Source: Mactra quadrangularis
Taxonomy: Eukaryota; Mollusca; Bivalvia; Venerida; Mactridae
DNA length: 64,000 nt
NCBI GenBank assembly: GCA_025267735.1
Contig: CM046299.1
Span: 20,792,232-20,856,231 of the forward strand
Direction: 5' to 3'
The translations under genes were made by a program, and so were the position numbers. A model generated the notes under the pieces. The model did not search any database, was not told the origin of the DNA, and was given only the letters and a program-made list of their open reading frames with translations. The stretch's first letter is position 1. Every line of letters starts with the position of its first letter. Positions 1 through 12,800 of the stretch are shown here, in pieces.

Positions 1-710
1 GCTTACTAAGACCTGAATTGCTAACGCAATCCATGTGAAAAACCATCAAATAGAAGAAAACAACAGCATCACATGTGAATTAACATGGTACCTTATACAT
101 GCAAAATATGTTAGCATGATCAAAAACACAGTAAATGCATGATTTTAAAAGAATAGTTTTACAGCCTCATAGAAAAAAACATTTTGTCAACATAATTATG
201 CTTAGCCTAATATAATTTCAACATGCTGAAAAATATCAATTTAAAAACTATAAGCCCAACTTAAATCAAGTTTTTTTGCAAAATAAATTCACAATCACAA
301 ACAGAAACTTCTTGTATTTTTAAAATTAAATCACCAATACCAAGAACCCTTGATCAAACAAATAATAGAAATTACGTAAATTGTAAATGACTTCTAGATT
401 TAAGCTTGTAAAAAAACTACAGCCAAAACTCAACAATAGCAAAAGTAACTGATAAAAATATGTACATCAAAGTCAAAGCTAAAAATTTGATATAATACAT
501 CCAACATTTGTGGTTCTAAAACAGAAAATATAGGCTAACAATTCTAGCTATCAAACCCATGTACCCTATAAGCCATCTGACCATAGGAAGTTACACTTAA
601 CCAAATCAAATAACTATAAAAACAAGCTCATTAACAACAATTATAGCTAAATTTTAATTAACTATCAGAGGCACCCCCCTGATTTAAATACTCGATACTC
701 GTTTGACAAT
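1..710. other. AT-rich stretch downstream of the zinc-finger gene
   Basis: No coding frame, RNA gene or repeat was recognised. It lies immediately 3' of the proposed stop codon of the minus-strand zinc-finger gene (stop at 711-713), so part of it is probably 3' UTR. That role is inferred from position only; no clear AATAAA on the minus strand was identified. Confidence 0.4.
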
Positions 711-854
711 CTACATACATAAATATAATAATCTATTTTTATCAATAGCGAGTACAGAAGAACTGTGGCAAGAATTTAATTCAGCTGGGGTTAAAGGTAC
801 TAGTTCACAGATTTGGTTAATTTTTTTCAATATTGTCAAAATATCATTCAGTGT
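711..854 (-). CDS. Zinc-finger gene, proposed terminal exon
   Basis: The acceptor is acaattacag at 855-860, followed by 47 codons and a TAG at 711-713. It starts in phase 0, matching the donor at 3273. The peptide begins TLNDILTILKKI and looks amphipathic-helical, without a finger. It is 2.4 kb from the previous exon and has no family signature, so an intervening or different last exon is possible. Confidence 0.5.
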   Translation of the reverse strand, partial: TLNDILTILKKINQICELVPLTPAELNSCHSSSVLAIDKNRLLYLCM

Positions 855-3800
855 CTGTAATTGTGTTAAATCAATAATTCTAAATATTTTAAGACAAACT
901 GACCTATAGATTGCAAGAAATATACAATGAAAATCACAAAAATGCACTAAAATTGTCTATACTGTGATATACGGAGTAGATTTTTACTACACGAGACGTC
1001 TTCATTTGTACTTCTATGTCAAATTTCACTAAAATTGTCATTATCAGAACACTACTTTCCTGCTTCCAAAAATGCTTCCATACAATTTTAATAGTTTTAG
1101 AAAATGTTGATATTTAAGTTGAAATCTGTGAATGAGTACCTTTAATGTATCAGCCACCGACAGTTTAATAAAATCTTACCGTACTAGAGTGGTAACAAAG
1201 TAGTAATTAAACATTTTTACAATAACATTGTACTTGACTAAGAAATTAGTCAGGTTTTCAAATCAAAATTTTCGACCATCTGAAATATCATAAATTTAGC
1301 TGGGTCTTATTTTAGTGCATTATCTGCAGATAATGATATACTATTTTCATAGTATAACTGTTTTAATCTGAATGTCAAAAGAAATAATTCACTAGATATT
1401 TCTGACAAACAATTTATGATATTTGCACTAAAGATCAAAGCCCTACACTAACAGGCATATTGGAAATTTAAACCTCGTAATATCCTATTTGCTTAATATG
1501 AAAAAATAATGGAGTTAATATAATATAAAATATAATGCATAGCATTCACATAGGAAATTCACAATAACAGGGTTGTAAGTACTTTTTCAAAAACCCTGAA
1601 ACTTCTGATTTCCATCTTTTTTCATCAGATTTTATAAGTAGAAAAGGAGCCATTTAAAAGGTCTAAAAAAAGCTGAACCTCAAGACCAGCCACAAAGAAT
1701 AATCACAATGTAATTTACAAAAATAAACTAACAGTGTCTTTAATACTACAATAAAAGTGCCAAGTAAATTTCTAGATAAACACAGAAATAATTTTTCCTA
1801 TAATTCAGATCTTGTTGTATCATCATTTATGATCAATCTTGTCTACCGTGAATGAATATAGGCACACAACATTCACAAACACTGAACAAAAGGCACAGAT
1901 ATTAGTCAATTAACTCTTGCCATAAATTATAGTTAATAGTGTTCTTCTCTCTTCTCTCTAACAAATGTCAAAAACTTCCTTGCTCAACAATAATCTCTAC
2001 ACTACTGTACACTTCACAAAAATTTTTCGTACAAATATGAACAAACATGAAACCGGCTCAAACACATCTTCATACATGTAATATAACATTAGTCTCAATG
2101 TTGCCTTAACAGTTCACATTATGTGTAACAATAGGTTATTCAGTCTTCATCATAGAATTACATCATGTTCACTTTCATCTATCTTGTAGTACTAGTTGAT
2201 TAAATGCAAATCACCTCATAACCATTTGACCTGAAATGAAAGCATCAGCTGAATATCAGTTTTAAGTATAAAACAAGTATTCAGATTTTTTATTTACAGC
2301 ACTTTTCGTGAATACATGTAAGGATGGGAGCAGAAAACTGGTGGTAGGATGCTGGCTTAGGTATCAAGAGGTCCCAAGTTTAAACCAATTCCTTGAGCAT
2401 AAAGTCTAGCAGTAATTGGTTCACTTCACCCAGGGGTAAATGTGTACATACATGGGTGGTAAAATTGCTTTGTGTCAATTTTCAGCTGCACATTAGAGAA
2501 AAAAAAACACTCCCCATGGAAGATTAATACATGCCAGTACCCAAATGACCAGAGGTAATAGCTATAAACTGAACAGGCATGAAACTGCAGTATCTATATA
2601 CATTTGTACTTAACAATCATGTGCAACAGAAAAACACAGTAAAAGACTAGATTGCTTCAACAACAATGAGCTAAAAACCTAACTCGGATTCGTCTAATTG
2701 AACCCACAAGCATGAATATTTGTCTTGGTGTCTCAACACTTCCGTATCAGGATTTTATCTAATGAGATATTAAACGTATCAGACTAGTGGTGCTTTTCAC
2801 AAAAATTCTTACGAAACGCAAGAAACATTAATAACATGTTCATATTTTGGCTTATCAATTTTAAATATTATAGAATTGTGTAGAATGTTGTAAACCTTTT
2901 GAATATTATATCATAGTTATGCTTATTATCCATCTGACTTTGAACTGCTAATAATATGAAAATGACTTACAATAATGTTTTTGTAAGAATTTTTTTGAAA
3001 AGGAGCATAGGTCTCTAATCAATTTTCAAGTTAGTGTTTAGTAAAAGTCTCATCACCTAGAAGTTAGAACAGACCAAAGCTATCAGACCATAAAAAATGG
3101 TAAGATTTTCATCTTCGCTCTTCGCCACCAGAAAAAGCCTGACCAAAGATGGTTTATGTTTAATGGGGGAAAACTTCCACAAAAATTTACACATTCAAAA
3201 TGCCCTATATGAACCACTAAATTTGGTATGCTGTACATTAAAGTAAATGTAATGGAATAAACCAGCTCATACCTGATCTTCACTTCCTAACCAATGTCTT
3301 CTCTCATGACATTGTAGTAACTCTAAACTTGAAAAATCTTGACCACAAAATTTACATACATTGAACAAAATACCTTAAATAAAACAACTTACAATAATAT
3401 ACAGAGAAGACATTGAAAACATTTTTTTGATCAAATGGGTTTCCTGCCCTAGCAACACATTGTATAAGTCATATCATGGTGGTCAGTCAACCAACTCGCT
3501 CTTCATCAAACTGCCAGATTTCTAGATTTAGCTGTTAACTAGTTACAAGGCCCATAATTTTGTCAGTGACAGACAAATGCCCTACATAATTAAGATTCAG
3601 GGGTATGACAGAGTTTGGCAATAGAAATTATTTCATACTAAGATTCCACAACAGTATGCTGCATGTGGGAATAGAACCCATGATCCCTTGATTAGTAGAC
3701 TTGTTTGCTACCCACAGAGCTAGCCGAGCAGGGTCTTTAAAATACATCCAAAATACAGTTAAAAATCTCACAAAAGCTCTTGTTCCACAGTATGTATACG

Positions 3801-6800
3801 AGTCCACTCATATAAAAGAGTTAGTCTATACTATTCCAAAAGCATACAAAAAATGACACAAAAAAAGAATAAATATCCCTTATTTCCATAGCAACAATAT
3901 AAAACTATACCTACCAGAGCTATTAATCGTACGTAAAGGACCAGTATTGTTGCCAGTATCATCTTCATCATTATCATTATTATAATCTTCAAACATATCA
4001 TTCTCACCATGGTACGATTCTCTATCAACTTCCATCATATTATCATTCTTTCCTTCATCGTTCATAGCAATTTTTTCCTCTTTACTTTGACTATCAAAGT
4101 CACCAATGAACCGACTTCCATTCATAAAGTTGGCATCCCATAGCGACCGTTCTGTAACTTTCATTTTACTAAAACCTTCCATTGGTATTGATACAGACTC
4201 ATCAGAACTTTTGTGACTGTTCACTCTATCAATATCTTCGGTAAAATTTCCAGTACTTTTGTATATGTAAACATGACTTCTATTTACTAGATCATCCTTA
4301 AATTCAGCATGAATTTTCTCATGTCTTCTTGCACCAGCGGTCGCAACAGACCAGAAATTACAGTATCTACATTTGAATTTAGCCCCAGGAAGTTGTTGAT
4401 GACATTTAGTATGTTTGGCAAATTTCATAGACTGTGGTGATTGAAAAGGACACAATTTACATTTCTTATAGGTTATTGTTCCCGATGTCTTTTTCTTCCA
4501 ATGTTTGTGTTTTTTAAATACAGATTTTCTTTTAGATGAAAAGCTACAGACTAGACAATAGAATTTACCATCAATTTTCCTTGGTGTAATGTAAGAATTC
4601 TTTCTCAGTGGCCTTTCTGTTTCCCTAGTTACTGGGCCTTGTATACTTTCTAGCAAACTTGTTTCCGTGGTTACAAGGTTGTGTCTACTTTCTATCAAAC
4701 TTGTTTCCTTGGCTATTGGGTCTCGTTTACTTTCTATCAAACTTGTTTCCTTGGCTATTGGGTCTCGTTTACTTTCTAGCAAACTTGTTTCCTTGGTTAC
4801 TGGATCTCGTTTACTTTCTGGCAAACTTGTTTCCTCTTCAACGTGTCTTAGTTGTCTCTCCAACAAGTTTCTAGTCCTAGTTTTTAGTCTATTTTCTCTT
4901 TCATACAGCCCAGTTGGGATGGCCAGCTGTGATTGCTTAGATAGTCTACCAGTGTGAAGTTTATAATGAGTCATCAACGATTTGGCACAGCCAAAGTAAT
5001 CACAATAATCACATTTTAATTGTTTTTTTCCTGGTTTTCTCTGGTGACTATAAGCATGAACACGTATACCTAATAAACTAGTAGATTTATAGGGACATTT
5101 GTCACAGTAGTACACTTTTCTACCTTTATAATCTTTTTCAATTTTGTCTTTATTACCAGTGGGTAATAAAGGTACTGGTTTGTAATTATCAGCTTCAGCC
5201 ACTAATTTCACGTCTGCATCAGGTAGTTCATTCTCTGGTGCACATTTTGGATTCATATCTAACACTTTCTCATCCAGTTTCAAGCTTTTTTTCATGTCAG
5301 ATTTCAAGCTCCTTTCTTCATCAGATTTCAAGCTTCTTTCTTCATTATGTTTCAATTGTTTATCTACATCAGGCACTTTATTATCAGGTATCACTTTTGT
5401 TTCAAATTCAAAACCATCGTTGACTTCTTCATCACTTGTTTGTGCCATTAAAACATCATTCAAAGGTTGACCACCATAATTGAAGAACATTAAAGCAATA
5501 CAATGAGCATTGCCCATGTGCTGAGTTTTAACATGTCTTTTAAAAGACCAACGATGACAGAAACCAAGTTTACATTCACTACATTTGAATGGCTTAGACT
5601 TATGTTTGACAAGTAAATGTTCGAACATATCTGCACGTCTCCTTTCTTGAAAACGGCATACTAAACATGTCCAAAACTTTGGTTTAACCTGAATGGTGTC
5701 TATAGATGAAGAGCTCCAAGCATTATTGGCATCACTAGATTCAGACTGTGTAGTACCCACAATGTTAGACTCTGAACTTAAAGTCTTAGAACGAAGGGAC
5801 TTCAACGAGACATCAGAACATAGCTGTGTACCTTCACTACCAGATTTTGAACCAGAATATAGCTGTGTACCTTCACTTTTGGACTTGGAACCAGAAAATG
5901 GCTGTGTACCTGCACTTTTGGACTTGGAACCAGAAAATGGCTGTGTACCTTCACTTTTGGGTTTTGAACCAGAACTTTTAATAGAAGACTGATGTTTACT
6001 TTTATTACTCGACTCCACATGTTTCAATGATTTACTTGATTTTCTCTTTTCTTCAGCAGATTGTTTCACTTTACTTTTATTTTCATCACTAGCTGACTTA
6101 TTTACAATCTTTCTTTCAATCTGACTTAAGTCGGGTACATATACAACAGTAGCATCAACATCAAAATGGTACCTTTCAATATGCCTATAGATTTCCATCT
6201 TATCTATAGATTTCAGACCACACTCTCCACACATGTATGGTTTTATATATCCTACCACAGGTACTAACTTCATACATCTTGCATTCATAGAACTTTCTGG
6301 ATCATCCACACTGCTGTCAGGTGGTTTCAATAAATGGGCTACATGGTCAGACGATGGACGTAAACTTGCAGCAGTCAATGACTCCAGCCGTTTATCTAAA
6401 TCTAATTGACTAGTGGACGGACTAACAGAATAGGTATTGGAGTTTTTAGACGGCCTTCCTCTTTTAGCAAGTTTATTGTGGTTAGCATGTTTTTCACTTT
6501 TAGCATGTACAGGTTTTTCACTTTTAGCACGTTTTTCACTTTTAGCATACTTGTCATGACCAGCAAACTTTTTTTTCTTTTCAGATTTATATCTAGACTT
6601 CACTTCCAGTTTCCTTGGTTTGTAATCAGTTAATTCATCTGTGTCAATTTTGTGGCACAGATTCATGTGTCTGGGTATGGAATTGGCAAACAATGAGTAG
6701 AAGTCACATGTTTCACAAACATAGAGGTCATGCTTCTCTTTATGATATACTATCATGTGATGTACTAAATCCTTCTTACGTATACAGTGATATTTACACA

Positions 6801-9800
6801 ACTTACACTGAATTATACCAAGATATTTGTGATTGTCACTTGGTTCGTTCCAATTCCCATCTTCATCTAAAAAAATAAGTAAAAAATTATGTTTTATACT
6901 GGCATATAAGTTATAACACAAGGTTATTTTACAGCATCCAGAGCACCTAAGTTAACCTAGCTTTCCTGGACCCTTATCTATAACCAGTACTCACCTACCC
7001 TTGCACAAGGCTGGAAACTACTCCATATTATATCTTATAATATTAATGGAGGAAAATTGACAAAACTGTCAAATTTTCATAGAAGGGTATAACCTTCACA
7101 AGAGGGATTCGAACCCTTACACTTTAAGGTATGTACATGTGTCCCTTACACAAAAATTCTTACAAAAAAAATCTGTCTGAAGTCAAAAGCAAGAAACAAT
7201 AATAATACGCTTATTTTTTGGCTTATCAATTCTAAATATTATACAAATTGCGTAGAATTGTGTATACCTTTTGGATACGATATCATAGTTATGCTTCTTA
7301 TCTGTCTGACTTTGAAGTGCTAATTATATGAAACTGATTTACAAAGATTTTTTGGTAACAATTAGTTTTTGTGAAAAGCACTACTTATCTGAGTGGCATT
7401 ACTTTAAGTGAATACTATTAGCAATGGTAAGTATATAAAGGATAAACAAATATATACAAATAAGCAGAGTTAATGTATGCACCACTAACAGTTGAATCAA
7501 TTTCTAGTAAGACCAAGGGTTTTCTTTTTCCTTTTGGCATTTACAGGCACCTTCCCTTTCTCAAATTTCTTTAAAATCATGACTTTTTTCCCCAAATTAG
7601 GAGGTTACCTTTGATTTTTCACTCCCATTTAAATAAAATTATGATAAAAATTGATCTATACAAAGAAAGGCCCATGCTTCATAAAAAATGTTCAAGTGCA
7701 GTTTAAAGTTTGCTTCCATAGACATGTTCAGCCAATTTTACAATCTTGTACAATAACTCCTGAATGTTGAAATCACCTTCAAGAAAGGCAAGGCTAACCC
7801 TCACAGTACCCATTTACACTTGGGTGGAGTGGAACAATTGCAGGTTAATTCTTACTCAAGGAAATTAGCAGTCACCCCCAGTTGGGATGGAACCTGAGAC
7901 CTTTCGATACCTAAGCGCGTGTCCTACCACAGGACTACAGCTCCCACTGAAAAAATGTCCAGCTACCATATTGCTTACCTTGCCAAGATTCTACTTTACC
8001 AGGTGATTGTTGTACTCTGAGTTCATCACTTTTATATGAGTCTCTTACATTAGTCACATCATGTACAACAGTTGATGTATGGGCACCACTGGTCTTACCA
8101 TGATCTCTACCTTTACCTGCAGTGTTAGATTTTAATTTTTCAGAACAAATTGTTATGGGGGGGGGGGCAAGTTAAACCTGACTTCATAATTACGGCATTA
8201 CAATACTTAAACTTTGAAAGATTTACTACAACTAGATCGAGATAACTAATATATTGCAATCTCTGGATTTAGCTGTTAACCAATTACTATGTGCATACTT
8301 TCGTCTGCGACTGACAACTGCCCTACATAATTAAGAATCATTGGTAGGAGGGAGAATGGTGGTAGAAATAATTTAATGACCAAGCTCCAATAAAGTATGC
8401 CCCGCCCGGGAATCGAACCCATGACCCCTTCATCAGTAGACTTGCATGCTAGCAACTGAGCTAGCCAGGCTAGCCGGAAAATCTAGAATAATGTCTTTTA
8501 TGCAAAATTGGAATTTAAAATCCGGAAAGGCTGACTAGCCCGACAGAAACAGCTACTATTGTAATCAACTTGCCCTGTCGGTTTTCAACTTTCAGGGCAA
8601 GTAGGCAAGTGTTTATTTCTAAAACTGACCTGTATCAATGTTTAATCTACGATGTACTACTGCTAAATGGTTCTTCAATTTTGGACTCCAACTAAATTCT
8701 TCACCACATACAGAACATGTGTATGGTTTTTCACCTGTAACAAATATAGTGTATCTATATCCTATCTCATTGTATCACATTACTTTATCAGTAGGGCTCT
8801 TTACAAAAAATCTTACGATAAAAACCATCGTAAGTCAAAAATAAGAAACATTCATAATGCAGTCATTCTTTAGCAATCATTTTCAAATATTATAGAGCAA
8901 TGATGAATATTGTATGCCTTTTGAATATCATACCATAGCAGGGATTATTCTGGGCCCAGATTTTGGTGAGAGAAAAAATCCCATTTGACCAAATTTGGTG
9001 AGAGATTTCAAATTTTGTTGAGATTTTTTTTACTTCAATTAAAACGGCAAGAATTTTATTACGTTAAGGTACTACATGTACACAAGATGTAAATGCTTAT
9101 TTTTAATGATGGTCAATAAAACAGAAGTTTCAAAGAATGTTAGTTTTCTTGGTTTTTATTTACCAACCTGAAATGCCTTAACACTTTATTGCAAAAAAAG
9201 TAGACCCAGATAATGCAGCTGAGTTAAAATATGTGTCAAATCAGAGACATAGGTGTATCTAATTCCCTGGTCAAATGTTTTACACAAAATTCACAGAATA
9301 TAGTGATTTTGTATCAAATTGTAAACTGAAAATATATAATTTTCATTTCAATTGAACAGTTCTTTGGATTTAGCATGTTTGCTTACTGGTTTATGTTCAT
9401 CAGAAATTAAAATGCATTAAGGGGTATCAATGTCCTGAATTTTGACCCTTCGTTTAAATATTTTCTTAAAAAATAAGTTCTGCAATAGATATCAAACCTT
9501 TTCGTAAGTAATACTATTCATTAGCAATTGGTGTATTTTATTGTTTTTTAGAGTCTAATACACGATTTTAGTTGATAGATTACGTGACGAATATCTTATA
9601 TTTTTTACAAATTCAACTGATGTTTATTCTTGAAATAAAAAAAAATAGGGAATTTTCCCTATAAATAACTAACGTAATTTTAACGATTTTCATTTTATTG
9701 GCGATAGCGTCGGTCGCGAAAATGTATGACAGTACGATATAAGATACTTCATTCGTTGTAAAATGATGATAAAATAATTGTTTTACAATTTTTTTGACGT

Positions 9801-12800
9801 GGATTTAATGCTTATTATTATCATTTGATCAGAGATTATTATTGTTGTCAACTTAAATTGTCTTAAAAAAACATTTGCAAACTGATTATTACGTCTATTT
9901 AAACATGCTCATAATTAAATACAATTATCAGTTTAACGGCAAGCATCCAAAAAGCCCTATTTACTTTAATCAATGCAATATCACAGTTTGTCACGTGTTT
10001 GTTTAATTGCAACAGTTTGATTACGTAAACAATCTTTTCGGGCCGACATGTAGCATTATTGATTTTTTTGAGCGGACGTTGATTGGTCTTCATTGGCGAC
10101 AATATATACAGGGGCCATCGACAAACAAAGGAGTTACTAATTATTGGTTTTTGAAGCGTTGCAAATCCCGCGTAGGGCGCATCGCTGATTGGTGGATTAC
10201 ATCACATAGGCGGACGTAACATACGCTTAACAATTCAACTATGACTCTTAAAGACAAAATATATGCGGGTCAAATTGACGCACGGGCGATTTTGCATGAG
10301 GGTCAAAAGGGGTATTTTGGAATTTTTGTGTCAAAACCCGAGGTCTCGGGTCTAATTCAAGCCCTGAATGAACTCTTGCAAGCTATTGGAAAAACGAATG
10401 TGTTTTATCGGCAAGCGTTTCAGTGAGAGCGTTGACGAGCAGGACGGTATAAAGGCTGTTTCACCGACTCTGGTTACGTCCCTCCCTCGCGGGTTACGAT
10501 GGTCATCGGAAAAGACCGGCAGATCAAGTTGTGCGATTTTTTTGTCCCATTCAGCAAATTTTCATGCGATTTCTGCTGGGAAAATGCGCAAATATCGCGA
10601 AATCGCGCCCCAAAATGATCCCTGCCATAGTTAGGTTTATTAGCATTCTGACTTTGACCAGCAAAATTAGATTTACTAATAACTTTAAGTAACTAATTCG
10701 TAAGAATTTTTGTGAAAAGGCGTGCTGGTCTACAAGCAGAGTTACATCATTTAAATGTTTTTTTATTAAGGTTCATTTTCATTTTTTTTAAATAAAGATT
10801 CTTTACCATGAATTTTCATTAACTTGAAAGAGCAAGTAATTGTCTTCTTCACACTATTGATAGTCAGCACATTTTCTAATCAAAAACACTATACCAGGGC
10901 TCGAATTTAACAAAAAAATGGACTTGCATTTTTTTGCAAGTTGATTTTATTTCAATTGATCTATTTGACTGCTTCAATGCTGATAAGTTTGGACAGAAAT
11001 ATTTTTGCAGCCATTTTAACTCGCAGAAATTTGCGAGTTAAAGTAAAAGTTACTCGCAATTTTCAAAATCCACTCGCATTTTGCAAGTACGCAAGCCTAA
11101 ATTCGAGCCCTGACTATACATACAAATAAGGTATATTACTAAAACAATGATGCCCTATATGTATATATAGTGTCTTTTAGTCAGAAATGTTCAAACTGCT
11201 AATGCTTCAGACTAAGGATAAAAATTTGAAAAAACAAGTAAATCTGTGAGCTAATGCTCACTAGTGATACCCCCGCCAAAATCTAAAAATATGCGACAAA
11301 CAGGAAGTAGATGAGCAAGGAGCATGAAATCGCTTTACACCACATGGGACTATGGGATGAAGCAATATGCAAAGTATTAGGCTGCTGCATGTTATAGTTG
11401 CTGAGAAAACTGCGACGAAAATTTTGTAACGGACGGACGCACGCACGGACAAGGGTTAAACAGTATACCCCCCTCTTCTTCGAAGCGGGGGTATAAAAAA
11501 CACCAGTTTTATCAAAAGTATATGTATTGGACACAATTCTTTGATCAGGTAAATACTGAAACAATCTGAAAAGGCTAAAAAATGATTTTGAAACAATCTC
11601 TGTTTCTTATCAACGTCACAAAACTTCTATAATGGCAACAATAAATTGAATGAAGTAGAGTGGAGTGGGCATGGCCGAGTGGTTACAATGTTAGACTGGT
11701 AATCATTGGATAGCCAGCACAGCGTTGGTTCAAGTCCCAGCCAAAACCTACCCTGTTGTTTCCTTAAGCAAGAAATCTTATCCTTCTAGCTCAATACTGG
11801 GGACAGGGAATAGGACTTATTACAATCACTTCAAAACATTAGCTGATAAGAATTTTAAGGGCTGTCAGATTTAACATTCTTATGATTCAAATAAGATCAA
11901 CTTAGTATCAAATTGGTTCATATTGAACAAACTAAACATAACCTTGCAAGGCTATGCAGGTTTATGAATTTGTTAGTCAAAATCAAGACGATATACAGAC
12001 TGTAACAAACCGTTTGACACTTACTGCATTTACCAGGGACCCAGAGGGATCCCTTGTCAGTTATTCAGAGATTCCCTCTTAGCATAAGGGATTTTTTAAA
12101 TAAAAGAAAGAATTGAATACAGGTTTCCAATCACAAATTGTGATAAACAACTTATGAAAACTCAATTACCCCTATACATTAATAAGGATATCTATTTCAA
12201 AGATCATGAGTACAGAAGTACTGTAAAGGGTTTGAAACTGACAGTGTCCTGGGACTCCAAGAATCCCAAAAACTTGGGAGCAATGTCAGTGATTCTAAAT
12301 AATGGATTTCATTAAAATTCCCTATAAATTACCCTATTCTTACATAAACATGTGTTCCCATGAATTAAGAGCTTATGCTAGGAAGAAATCACTGAAAAAC
12401 TTACACACATCCCCTCTGGATGCCTGGTAAATACAATAAGTGTCAAACGCTGCTGAAGTGAGAATTTAAATCAAGCAGGTTAATGTATGTGCCTCTGACA
12501 GTGGAATAACAATATCAAGAGTGTATGAATTTTAGAAGGACCAAAGGGAAGTAACAACAAACTGGAAGCGATCAACACAAAATTCAGTTTAGATAGTATA
12601 CTGAAATTAATCTGCCAAAATCTCTCACGATACCTTAAAGTGGAAAAGACTTTTGTCTTTTCCATATAAAAATTATGTTAATCACAATGACATAAGTTCA
12701 TGGTCTAACAAATTGATAGATTATTAAAGAAATTTTAAAAATATCGAACTATACCAGTATGTTTGCGAACGTGACACTTCAAATTCCATTTCGTTGCAAA

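Noticed and set aside
703..909. Plus-strand 68-codon frame
   Set aside because: Shadow of the minus-strand terminal exon frame, without its own signals.
3083..3283. A further zinc finger (FECVNFCGSF...)
   Set aside because: Cysteine spacing is Cx3C with no matching histidines, and it lies past the donor at 3273; treated as intron.
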